Part shown: piece by piece, positions 1-11,291 of the stretch
Layout of the letters: every line of letters begins with the position of its first letter
How positions within the stretch are numbered: position 1 is the stretch's first letter
Origin: Isoperla grammatica
Taxonomy: Eukaryota > Arthropoda > Insecta > Plecoptera > Perlodidae
Length of the DNA stretch: 64,000 nucleotides
Direction: 5' to 3'
Assembly (NCBI GenBank): GCA_945910005.1
Contig: OX246739.1
Location: forward strand, 73,915,523 to 73,979,522
Notes under the pieces: model-generated
Databases searched by the model: none
Seen by the model: the letters and a program-made list of their open reading frames with translations, nothing else
What the model was told of the DNA's origin: nothing
Made by a program: the position numbers and the translations under genes

Positions 1-399
1 CAGCTAGGAGATCCCACTTGGTGGATAAAATGCTTAGCAATTGACTGACCTGGCTTTGAATCTCAGATTTTGTTGGGTTTTTAATTTCTGGCTTTCACAA
101 ATATATAGCAACATGCAATACATTATAAATTTAAACATTATGTGGTACAGTAGTGATAATCTCGGGTAGGCCTACTCAATTCCTAGTCGACTCCTTCGAA
201 AGTGAGTCGCTGTATCAGACAAAGTTGAACTCAAAACAATGGTTGTCGGGTAGCAGGCGAGGGTTCCCTTTAACCCCCCCCCCCCATCTTTATTTATTTG
301 TATGGCTATCTCGTCTTTGTCGTTTATCGAGGAGTCGACTCCTACTCAAGGTTACCACTAGTGCTGCGTACCGACAGAGTGACAGAGAACATTACTCAC

Positions 400-3300
400 C
401 GTCCGGCTGACTAAGGAACTCCACGCACTGCCTGACTACTGGAGGTATAACCTCTTGGTTGTTGTGATCCTTGATGAACTGCAACGAGACGCCAAACTGC
501 TGCGTGGGTAGCGGAGCGTGGAACGCCGTGTTGGACTGGGAAGAAGCCGCCGGCGGTGCTGAACGTTTGTTCTTTTGAATGAGTAATTCATCGTGGCTAA
601 AATAAAATTATGGAAATAGTTTTATACGTATTAACAACATGGTAAAAAAAAGAGTAGGTATTATTAAAATAATAAAATATCTAAAAACAACTTACTCTAA
701 AACTGGTTGTGGTATGTTCAGTTGATCCAGAGGTAGCTGTTCGTTTAACTCTTGAAGATAGTTCACGTACATCACCTTACGGCCAAACTTTGCACTGAAA
801 ATTAACAAGATTTTGTAGAAAAGCTAGTCTACAGAAAATGCATTTATAATACATCATAATAAATATTATATAGCTTGAAATAACTTGTGATATGTTTTTA
901 ATAATTGTATGAATAATTGTATAGGCCTATACATTTTTTTTAAATTTTATAATTCAACACTGGTTTTTCAATCACTAATTTAGTAATTTCTGATAATCCA
1001 AGGAACAGTAGAGAGACCTCTTAGTGCTATTTTTTATTTTTATATATCTACCTATATTTTATAAATACCTGATTGCTGCTCGGAAGATTTGCCAGACAAG
1101 GCGTATGAAATTTGTTGGATGCACCAGATATAATGCCTTCAAATTCTTCTTATACTTGCGATCGAAAGCACGGTATGCCTGCCACAGCCATGATAAGGGT
1201 GGTTTGTTCTTACTTGTCAAGCCATAGTGGAAGTAAACGAGACTATAATCTTGTTCCACAAACTTGTCCAATGTATACATAAAATACCTGTAAAAAGTCA
1301 TAAATGACAAGATCAGTACATGTATTAAATACTGGCATGCTTGTAGTCATATTAGGCCTTGTTGTTTACATGCATATTCCAAACACTAAACATATTGATG
1401 GTAATAGTAAAAAACGGTGATGTAGGAGAGGGAGTGAACAGCAAATTTTTGATGACACATGTCTGAAAATAGTTATAGTGAGTGGATTTTTGTCTGTGGT
1501 TCATATAATCTTAACTGTAATGTTTAGTTCTAAATTAATGATAAAGTACAGCCACGTACCCATATTCAGTGGCCGACTTCGCTTCCAAGTTAGCCACACA
1601 GTCTCGAAATCAATCTGCTTTTTCCGCCGGCCGTACAAATTAAGCCTACTTGCTTGGCCACTGAATTTTGGCACGCGACTTACATTTCACTGTACGAGCA
1701 TTAGATAGATATAGATTTATCTGTGTAATTTTCAACTCTTCATATGTAGACCATTGTTTCGTACAATGCTCAATATTATGCAAGTGCCTCATGCACTCAC
1801 TAGGAACCAATTTACTGTATATTTTAAGTGTATTAGTATAACTTGTCTGCCAACAATAAAACTTTCAACTTTCAACTCTGTACGACTGTGTATATATTTT
1901 AGCCAGAGCACAAGACCACAACAAATACTGTCCTAAATTTGCCGCGACACGTATAGAGTGCTGCTTGCAAGGCTAATGACTTATTTCCGATTAATTTGGT
2001 TAGGCCTACAATTTACAGATTTAAATCATAATTAAGTCTACTACATATGTTTTAAATACGAAAATAGCATTGAACAAAGCGGCCATCATCGCCACTTGCC
2101 GCTAGGAGCGCTAGTGTTGCGTGTCGCGACGTTCTCGTACGTTAAACACGGATAGTGCCCAGTATTATTCTACTACGGTATTCGGTATCACCACTTGCCG
2201 CTAGGAGCGCTAGTGTTGCATCTCGTATGTTAAACACGGACAGTGTCCAGTATTGTTGTAGTAATGGTCGGTTCACACAAATGTTTAAAGGGGTTCTCAC
2301 CCGCTAGATTTATTTTTTACCATATGATCTACTGCACCACACCAATCGATAATGAACCATTAAACATCGTAAGTTGAAACCTGTGAATTGTTATTAATTA
2401 ATGAAATTTCTGGTTAACTGCCGCGGCGACTGTTGGTGTCAGCCGGCTTTTGGTGCGAGTGTACTCGAAGCGATATATCTAGACGGCCTTGGTGTACTCC
2501 ATTCGACACCGCATAGCAGACCGCGTTCATTGTGCATGCGTTGACTATTTCCCCTCCCAATACTACTACTCTCTCTCTCTCACTCTCTCTCTCTCTCTCG
2601 CTTGGCTTACTTGACACCAACTCGACAGTCGACACCCGCCGACTCGACGTGCACAGCAACGCACAGCAACGCTCAAAACGAAATGGAGCACCCGATTACA
2701 CATCTTTATTTTGTACCTGAACGGAAGCTCCGATTACAAAACCAAAATATACGAAATACGCAGAAAAAAAGACGCAGCGAAAAGTATTACATCATTTTTT
2801 TTTTTTGAGCAGAATCCTCCAAGGTCCCAAGGCATACAGGTCGTCCCAATGCTATTTCTTATGGGAGATTTTCGCCGATGGGACCTAGCTCGAAAATCAC
2901 TAACTTTGATATTTTTTCCCCGGGTTATGGTGAACCCGATTTCTTTTCATTTAGTCGCTAATTTCATAGCTAATCAGCCTTAGTTAAACATATTTTTTTG
3001 GTGTAGCGGGTGAGAACCCCTTTAAGGTTTAAGATTTAAGATTGAACTATAGGAAAACAACGTTAGCGTTCACAGCCAGTGCTAGTTTTAAGAGCCAGTG
3101 TTTAAAGGCCTATTTTCACATACAAGTAAGTATTTTTTGTTTTCAAATAGACATTAAAAAAATAAGAAAACCGCAGTTTATGGCAACTTTGGACGAGGCC
3201 TACTCCCCCTACAATGATTTGTTCTGACGCGCGCCTCAGGGCATGTGACGTTGTTGGATGCGGGCTGAGCGGCTGGGCGAGGCGCGACTCGGGTAGGAAC

Positions 3301-6300
3301 ACCCGTTGCGTGGTGCAGTAAGGGGCTGACACTTGACAGTCTGTATGGATGGTTGTTTCTCAGATTTGCTTCAAGAGATGTCTAATGAATAGTTTTATTA
3401 ATAACTAATGTGAGTGCTAATATCCAGCAGTTTATTAAGAGAGTGCACGGACAAGTCGATCGTGTAGAGTACGTCTTTAGGTTCTAGTTGATTATTTGTA
3501 GTTGTAGTTTCATTATGCTTGTCGTGGAGGCATTAAGCATAACGGACATTGTAAGTGTCAAAACTGTTATGTTATTATTGTAAATGGCCATATAGACTAT
3601 AGTGTACGTATCGTACCAGGACCAGCTATATTAATAAGTAATCATGGTATTAAATTGTTGTGCGTACGGATGCAATAACAGTAAGTCCGATCGACATGTC
3701 GTTTCACCGTTTTCCAAACAGGGACAAATCTCCAGTGCCTTTGGGTTTTTAGCCAGTGCGACATAAAAACTGGCTATCAAAAATTAATAGTAAGAACTCT
3801 GTAGGCCTACCAAGCAAATACACTCGTGTATGTTCCGAACATTTTATTAAAGACGACTATGAAACTACCAATAGTTTGAAAATGGAAAATGAATCTAATG
3901 AAAAAAAATCGAAACGTGTATTAAAAAAATGAGCAGTTCCGTCTGTCAAATTGAGAGGCAGCATTGATACCCCTTTAAAAACAGAGCGAAGTACATGTTA
4001 CCTTGCGGCTCGAAACAAACATCGTCCGTTATTGAAACCCAAAGTGTCCAAAGTACATCTCCACATCACGCTGTACTACTCTACGATTAATGTTTATGTA
4101 ATGACGACTCACTAAATCACGAAACATTTCAGAATAAACCTGAAGAGATAGAAATAAAATTTGAGCTTGATATTGAAACACTTATAAGAGCTAACCAGTT
4201 TGCGGAGGGGGTGACGGGTGCAAGTTCGGAAAGTAAAACCGATTAAATGAACGACCACGACGTATCGTTTGAAACAGAAGATTTTGACGAATGTGAATCT
4301 ATCAATGATAGTGAGAGTGATCACATCGATGACGATCAATTCAATACGATGACAATACAAGTTCCTCCAAGCCAAGCATACGGCATCTCGAACATACACC
4401 CTTCAACTGTACGATAGAGGTCGGGGGCGGTGGGGCGCGCCACGGATGGCCAGCAGCGAAGATGAGTGAGCGCGGCACAGCTCGCATCCAACTACGTCAC
4501 GCGTGTGACGTCACCCAATGAACATTCTTGATGAAAATTGCTCATAACTTGTTTAAATACGGACCGATTTCTTTCATTTTTGTTCCTAAATTCTTTAAAT
4601 AATTCAAGGTCTGACATAGTTGAACTTCAACGCTAGATGACAATATGCCTTTAAGGTTTAACAAAGTTGACTAAGATTCAACTTTAGACCTGGAATTCTT
4701 AGACCAGCCAATGAGAGGTGACCTTTTATAAATTCGGCCAATAGTAGCCATCCTACTAAAGCAGTTGGAGAAATTCGATTCTTAGGACAGAATCTTAAAT
4801 CCTTAAACATTTGTGTGGCCCGACCGTAAGGTATTTGATCGCAGGGCAGCCTCACCGCAGCAGCAGCGCATGATCCAGCTCCTTGTTCCCGGGCAGCTTG
4901 CACGCCGACACGACGATGATCTTCCTGCCGTAGGGGTCGTCCCCCACCACCTCCACGATGCCGTACTTGGCCACCTCCAGGAACGCCTCCTCGCACTCGT
5001 CGTCCTCGTCAACAAACGGGTACGACAGACTGTCCACCCCCGTCGAGAGGACCGGCGCGTTCACCAACTCCTCCTCGAAGTTCTCCTCGATGGTTCCGTC
5101 AGACACGGGAGACTCGAGGTAGTCTAGGTCGCTCGTCTCGATCTTCTCCTCGAGGTCTGAAATAATCAAATTCTCAAAATAGACTAGACGCATTCTGGTG
5201 GCGAGAAAATAAACTACTATAAGGAGTTTATCTGTCAATTGTTTATTGTTAGATCATCAATGGCGTAGGTAGAATAGTTACTTAGCAGCGATATTTATTT
5301 GTAAGCTTGAGTCTCCAATACAAACGTCCAAACGTAAGGTAAACACGTTTCTGAAAATGGGGCAATAATAATTATAATGCAGCCGAGTTTGTCGATAAAG
5401 AACCCAAGCTAAGGAATGTAGGTAGCTATATATAGATATCTACCCCCCCTCCCTCTTGACAATGTACTGCAATTTTGTATTGTGACTATACTGCTAATAA
5501 AATGAAATGAAATGCGATGTTAATGTTATCGAACGGTATGTGGCACCACTTGAGGTTTTTACACATTTTAAAAACAATGATACTCTGTGCACAACCTCTC
5601 TAACTGCTATAAATACCTAACCGATCGGTATCAATCAACATTTAGTAGGGCCTACATTTCATTTCATTTCATTTCATTTTTATTATCAGCTTTTTAGATT
5701 ACATTACATACAATAAGGTAATTATATTTGTAATATCAGCTTTGTGTACTGTAATGTGTGTGTACTGTATGTGTAAAACAAAAGCTAGGATAAATGAAGT
5801 AAAAAGTAGAATAAAAAAAGAGTAAGAAATTCAATGGCATGAATTGGAAGGGGAAGATTTACATGATTTTTTAAACATATTTCAAGAATGCTAAACCATA
5901 TCACCGTGTGGTAAGTACTGCACACTGAATGATAACTATTTATAGTATTAAGCAGTTGAAATTGTTTGTTTCCAATGCAAATTGGACATAGAAATACTAA
6001 TTTATTGAGATGACAAGATGAGGGAAGGCCATTAGGTGTAAGCAGACACATACCTACAGTAGGCCTACATGCCAAACTAGTTAATCGAGATACCTGGCAC
6101 CACGGCTGACCACCTTCCATTGTATCTAAACAGAGGGTGATTGTGAGGGGTAGAGGTGTTGAACAAGGGACAAGACTGGGAGAGATAAATAAAAGTGTTA
6201 CAGCTTACAAGACAAATAAATTAATGAGAAAAACATTTAATTGATAATGAGTGAAGAGACGAGTATCAACGTGACTTCATCTTGGCATGCAACCATCTTG

Positions 6301-8919
6301 GGACGTCTGCTAGCGGTATCGCTAGAGCTTATATCTACCTTTACCGACATCAAGACTCTTGAAACTAACAGACAAAGTGCCAGTAACATAGCGTAACGGA
6401 CAAATAGCTTAGTTATAACCTGTAAAAAGCTTTTAGGATTGAATGGGTGTACATAGAAGCCTGCTTGCTTCAGGTACTACTGGGCATGCACGAAGCACGT
6501 CTAACATGGAAAATTAAAAGAATGAAAACATCACATTACGAACAATAAACACCACCAAATGAACACCTTCATGCAATTACAGTGAAATGTTAGTAGCACT
6601 CTAGAAGTATTAATTTATATAAACACACATAGGTCAGAGTAGCAATGCAAAGTTATTCAAAGCGTGCTACTCTTACCGCCGGTAGCCGCTGTATGTTGAA
6701 GTTCGGTATCGTCAAATTCCAAATTAGGTTCATAGTCGTGGTAGTCGGAGAGACTGGGGTACGGTTCCTCGTGGTCATTCAGATTAGCTGTAGAAAGTAA
6801 GCACCAAACATTGAACGAGTGTTCCCCAAACGAACAAGCTTAGGCTGCAGCGACATGATACAAACGTCAAACATTAGGCTATATCTAGTTTACAATTGGT
6901 GATCAAGGCTAACTTCAATGCCTACCTCACCCTGTATGTCTTCTTCTCAAATGCCCACATTTGGCTATTATGCCATCATATTCATTATAGTTAGAGATAC
7001 GTGAAAATAGCGTTTTGTGTATAGATGCTACAAAGCGCTATTTTTCAGTTGAAACTAAGGTTTTTCTGTTCCTATTTTATTATATTTAACCTAGTAATTA
7101 TACTTTGTTTATGATAAATGCAATTTGGTTGATTTTAATTTTAATAGTATGACATGATTTAAAAATAAAAATTTGAGAAAACTTCATCCTCAAGTTTTTA
7201 ATCTTGGCAAAAAAAGTAGATGCTACAAAACGCTATAAAATGACAATTGAAAATGCTATTTTCACGTATCACTAATTATAGTATATTCATTCATACCAAT
7301 GAATTCACGATTACAGAACTCAAAATTCGTCAAGATGTAGGGCCTAACTGAGTCCATCAAATTTAATGCTGAAAATATGCATATCCCATTTTGATCTTGA
7401 TATTAGAACATTTTGTTAACACTGTGCAAGCTCACTTTGTAGCACATTGCTGATGTGCATTGTGCAATACTGTTTTTTCAGCAGTTTGAAATTCCATTCA
7501 GAAAAATAATTTATGAAGTTAAAAGATGTGTAGGGATTTACAACAAACCTGTGTTATAAAGACTAAGAAGCAGCTGTTATTTGAACGAGAGCAAAGATCG
7601 CTTTACGTTACGAGTGTGAACAAAGAATCACAATTGCCAGCACAAGTCAATTTACGATTTGATAGGCTATTCAAATGGACACCAATCATAAACTAGACTT
7701 AAAGTTGTTAACATAGATACACAATTTGCAATTACACAATAAAATGCTGGAAATAAACAATACATCTATTCTAGGGTACACCAAAGCAATTAATACGGGC
7801 ACCCAATGTGTTCACCCTGCAGTATTTTTAGCTGGTGTAGGCTTACAAGCAAACTCTCACATTCTAACTTCTTATTAACTTTATTAGGCCAAGAAGTTAG
7901 AACTGTTTTCAAGCTAATAGTGTTTCAGCATTCAGATTCATGCTTCATATGGTTGGCCCACCAATAATAACTGCCTAGTGCCAGTAGGCCAACTGGTACC
8001 TAGATTTATGGGAAGGCCTACCCTAGGGGCATACTTAAGAAAGGAAGTTTTAAAATGAACATGTTCGAATTATTATGAACTTTTGAACAAACAGATTCAT
8101 TTTTGGCAAGTATGAACTTTTAATTGAAAACGTTAATTATTTTTGCGAACTTGTAAACCTTTGAAAAGTTTGAATACATAGGCATATTGCAGATTACGTT
8201 GGACTTGCATAGGTTGGAAAGCGGCCGAGAGCCAACCTATTTCTATATGCTAGAATCTAGATTTTAACAGATTATCTACGGGCTACGGCTATTGGCCAGC
8301 ATTTGACAATCTGAAAGTAAGTTTCCCATTGGCTCTTCTAGGCCTACTCCCCCTAAGGCTCTAGAGATGCAAGTTAGTTATCTTTCTAAAACATCTAACA
8401 CTGGCTCTAAACCAATGCACCGTGTGCGAACACTAACATTGTTTTCCTATTGGCGACTTTATTGTCAAATCTTAAAAGATTGAGTAAACCGAAAACGATA
8501 GCTCTTTTCTTTGACTAGGCCTAGGCCTATGCTGGACAAAGAGCTTAAGCCACAAGTCCTGGAGGCCTGGATCTAAAGCCTTCGACAACTGACCCAGACC
8601 AACTAGGCCTAGGCCTAGTAGGCTACTTAGGGGATAGGGGATAGGCCTAGGCCTAGGACATTCGCCAAGCTAGGGTACGCCCTAGGACTAGGGCCTAGGC
8701 CTACTAATCCCTAGATCATGGGTATACATGTTGCAACAGAGCTAGGCATATTACATAGGCATATACCCACGTAAGACCTTAAGCCCAAGCTATATAGATA
8801 AGTTCGAGCCACTTCAAGTAGGCCTAGGCCTAGGCCTAGTTTTCAGCTGAGCTCATCTGTAACGCACCTGTCAAACCTCCACGGATAGGGCTGAATTTCG
8901 GCTGATTTGCTGCGTCCAT
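400..8919 (-). CDS. ARHGAP1: Rho GTPase-activating protein 1-like (p50RhoGAP), 3' part outside window
   Basis: A RhoGAP stimulates GTP hydrolysis by Rho/Cdc42/Rac; this family joins a Sec14-like (CRAL-TRIO_2/BCH) domain to a C-terminal RhoGAP domain. Six coding exons read right to left: 8919-8868 (start [10 protein letters not shown]), 6787-6677, 5156-4856, 1287-1069, 794-696 and 596-400. All introns are GT-AG and the phases close, giving 979 nt (326 codons plus 1 nt). The N-terminus is acidic. The Sec14-like part begins at [18 protein letters not shown] and continues through [17 protein letters not shown] and YIVHP/YLVHP-type segments to [13 protein letters not shown]. The GAP domain starts at [11 protein letters not shown] in the last visible exon; its arginine-finger exon lies beyond position 1. 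The family match and exon phasing are clear; ARHGAP1 versus its close paralogue ARHGAP8 rests on overall similarity. Intron 3 (1288-4855) is filled by nested transposons. Confidence 0.9.
696..794 (-). other. ARHGAP1: ARHGAP1 coding exon 5 (Sec14-like domain end)
   Basis: Exon too short for easy ORF detection. It completes the serine codon split from exon 4, encodes [20 protein letters not shown] and following residues, and ends GA before GTAAG; the next exon supplies C to make Asp. It corresponds to the KFGRKIFYVNYLSEL-type segment of p50RhoGAP proteins. Confidence 0.9.
2092..2266. repeat. Two-copy tandem repeat, about 99-bp spacing
   Basis: CCACTTGCCGCTAGGAGCGC begins at 2092 and again at 2191; both copies continue with GTTAAACACGGA and AGTATT-type sequence. 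Lies in ARHGAP1 intron 3, next to the nested elements. Function unknown. Confidence 0.8.
2285..3025. mobile_element. Non-autonomous TTAA-type DNA transposon (Kolobok/piggyBac-like ends)
   Basis: The ends form a perfect 22-bp inverted repeat; the left end starts TTAAAGGGGTTCTCACCCGC and the right end is its complement at 3004-3025. TTAA at both borders fits a TTAA target-site duplication, as known for piggyBac and Kolobok elements. No transposase reading frame is seen; a (CT)n tract lies at 2570-2600. Confidence 0.7.
3102..4654 (+). mobile_element. Kolobok-like element with decayed THAP-domain transposase
   Basis: The ends TTAAAGGCCTATTTTCAC (3102) and the reverse of TTAAAGGCATATTGTCA (4654) form an imperfect inverted repeat with TTAA at both sides. 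Inside, the plus strand encodes a broken THAP zinc-finger module. THAP domains and TTAA targets together are typical of Kolobok transposons; assignment to that superfamily is inference. Confidence 0.5.
3644..4395 (+). pseudogene. THAP-domain transposase remnant
   Basis: A THAP module can be read across frames: [16 protein letters not shown] supplies the first two cysteines, then in another frame [12 protein letters not shown], a tryptophan segment [10 protein letters not shown] and the C-x2-H-F motif [21 protein letters not shown] stop follows about 3930 and an acidic stretch follows to about 4395. Frame changes and stops mean it is not functional. THAP modules bind DNA in P- and Kolobok-type transposases and in host proteins derived from them. 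It is antisense inside an ARHGAP1 intron. Confidence 0.65.
5640..5700. repeat. Pentanucleotide LINE-type tail (CATTT)n
   Basis: A run of CATTTCATTTCATTTCATTT, the reverse of a (TGAAA)n tail. Similar tails in the other orientation are at 5490-5512 and 10663-10680. Such tails are typical of L2-like LINE 3' ends; no coding part is attached here. Confidence 0.45.
6986..7281. mobile_element. Short inverted-repeat element (MITE)
   Basis: The left end TAGTTAGAGATACGTGAAAA is mirrored at the right end (TTTTCACGTATCACTAATTA). The inside has a second pair around AGATGCTACAAARCGCTAT. Lies in ARHGAP1 intron 1. No ORF; superfamily not assignable. Confidence 0.65.
8510..8840. repeat. AGGCCTA palindrome cluster in ARHGAP1 intron 1
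   Basis: Repeated GGCCTAGGCCTA units occur at about 8515-8528, 8604-8616, 8641-8656, 8690-8704 and 8819-8839. They lie just downstream (minus strand) of the first coding exon, whose donor is at 8867. Function is unknown; similar clusters sit in the first introns of the other genes here. Confidence 0.75.
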
Positions 8920-11291
8920 GGTTAAAAAAAATTCAATATTTAATAAAACTCAACCCGTGTCCCAGAATCGCAACAAATGATCATCTTATTCAACTTTATT
9001 TTACAAGATTTTATGACAATAAACACGTAAGACGTCACTCCCATTTGTCCATTGGCCCATTTAACCCAATTTTATTTCCGGATGTGACGTACATAAACAT
9101 CATTTGCAAAGTAGTCACCGCCTTAATGTTTTTTATTTCGGAGTGTCTCAGGTACAATAGTGGCGGTGGTGCAAATAGCGGTATATTTCAAAAACGGATA
9201 AATTGAAAAGTAAAATATAGGTTGTATACTAAGGTTTATTTATTTGGTAACTAGGACTGAAGAATTTTAGACATGAATATTTTACATACCCTTATTGAAT
9301 TTATATTTGATTACTTTTATTATTGAGGAATTGGAAACAAAACGTGTATTTTTAAGTATCGATTTCATCCTTAAAATACACGTAACATTTTTAGTTATCA
9401 ATTTAGACGCTCACACTTACCTGGAACTGCCAAAGAAAACAAAAGAAAATACCAACAGAAATGCAGTACAAAATGAAGTTCAAGAATAATTCGTGAAAAT
9501 GTCATATTCTTTAGAATAGGGTGTAAAGGTGCATTCACAATCTTGACTAGTACTATGGTTTAATGATTAAGACTAAGCCACAGGCTTCTTTCATTGGCTG
9601 GGAGGGAGAATACTGCGCTCTGATTGGCTGTGACTAAGGTTTGTCTTGGTCTTAATCATTAAACCATTAAACCATTAAACCATAGTACTAGTAAGGATTG
9701 TGAATGCACCTTTACAATAGGCAGTGGCTATACTGGCTATATAAAGCAAGTGGACAGAAAAACGAGTGAAAAAGCGAAGAGTAAAGACTGCTAAATCAAG
9801 GAACCAAACCAAATCAAACTAAAGGAACTGGAAAATTGTGATGGAGTTCTCTGCTGGGCCTCAAAAAGCAGATGGAAGTCGAGCTTTGAGAAGTTGTCAG
9901 GGTGTGCGATCATTACAAACATTTTGAGACAAGCACAGAATTGTCTGTGCACGTGCAAGTAAATTGTTTTACTTCTAAGACAATGCCAAGCCATTCTGCA
10001 TGCTTTTATCATCAGTGAGGTTACTTCACAAAATAATACAGCTCAACCCCTTCCCTTACACGTGTGTTACACGGAGAAGTAAGAAAAGTAAAAAGCAGAA
10101 AATAGAGTATAATCAGCGTGTATCTTATGAGAAAATGTGAAAAGTGAGAAGTTCTCCCCAATAATAGGTCAATGTTGAACAAGTGAAAAGTTCCGTAGGT
10201 TATAATTATTTCTACTCTTTACTTTCACCTTTTAATTTTTCTAACTTTTCAAGTCTTGTCTCCAAGCAATTTACAACCATCATTACGAAATCTTATTCTA
10301 AACCCCAACCAACCCATCCTCTGTGGGGTATTCGGTCTTTATATTGGGTCCACTGGCCTGGAAAACGACAACGACAACAACAACGTATGTCGTTGTCGTT
10401 GTCTTCCTCTGCTGTTGACCCCTTCTTTGGCCTGTGGCAGGAATTTACTAATTTACTAAAACTACTTATCTCTGATCTGTGATTGTAATTGTAGGCTAAT
10501 TAAGTTATGTGCAATCTCGACATCCCTGTTGTGTTCTGAAACGTAGGCTTAGCTTAGATATATATATATATATATATATATCTGGCTCCTGTTTCCAACT
10601 TAATGACAAATCGAATGTTCTAAATACTGGAATATATTGTATAGAATTTTAAAGATGCTTATAAAAATGAAATGAAATGAACTCCCTTCATTCTATTCAT
10701 CATTCTTTCTTCATCCTTCTTTCTTCATTCTATTATCCTTCCTTCCTTCTCCCTCTTCATCGTACCCATCCATTATTCCTTCTCAATTTCCTATTTCCTC
10801 CTCTCCTCTTAATTTAATTAAAGAGAACAATTTAATAAGAAATAAACCTACTAGGGTTCCAAACAGGTTTTTGGTCGGGTATTGAACCATATATTTCCTA
10901 GAATTGCGTCATAATATTGATTATTTTTACGATACGAAGAGCTCCTTCCTGATGACTACCGAATATTTAAGGTTCTCCTTTGATAATCAGTTTTTATAAC
11001 TGAATAGGATAGACATTAAATAAATAAATATTTGAATATCCCGGGCATCGTTGGTTGGTAACCGAGATGGATGTTGAACTGCGCGGCACGGACCAACATG
11101 GACATCCGTCACATGCGTCAAGTTTTGTGTTTGGTTTTGACAGAAGGACAGCGTCAGTTTCAGCTATTTCTTGTCTGTTGAACAAAAGTACATTGTGATT
11201 TAATCAATTTTCTGATTATATTTATCTTGTGTGCAGACACAGTTGTTCGACTCTAAAACCCATCTTCTAGGCCCTACGCCTCATACCAGCA
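8920..11291. other. Divergent intergenic region between ARHGAP1 and SIRT6
   Basis: Holds both 5' flanks. I see one MITE (9533-9715), a (TA)n run at about 10557-10580, a LINE-like (TGAAA)n tail near 10663 and a CT-rich stretch 10680-10800. No convincing gene. A possible 5' UTR acceptor for SIRT6 (TGTGTGCAG) lies near 11240. Confidence 0.6.
9533..9715. mobile_element. 183-bp hairpin MITE
   Basis: GTAAAGGTGCATTCACAATC at the left end is mirrored by GATTGTGAATGCACCTTTAC at the right. The match continues inward through CTAGTACTATGGTTTAATGA, with an extra ATTAAACC unit duplicated on the right arm. Near-perfect long hairpin; no ORF. Related ends occur at 13115-13263 and 23081-23411. Confidence 0.85.

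Larger units (their letters stand above)
2266..4825. mobile_element. Outer inverted-repeat element split by two TTAA-type insertions
   Basis: GGTCGGTTCACACAAATGTT at 2266 is matched in reverse complement at the other end (ACATTTGTGTGGCCCGACC, ending 4825). Both ends continue inward with TTTAAGG..TTAAGATT. Two further elements with TTAA ends (2285-3025 and 3102-4654) interrupt it, so the original was only a few hundred bases. Its right end lies 31 bp from ARHGAP1 exon 3. Confidence 0.6.

Noticed and set aside
1560..1672. Hairpin with ATTCAGTGGCC arms
   Set aside because: Only about 11 bp of pairing; too short to support an element.
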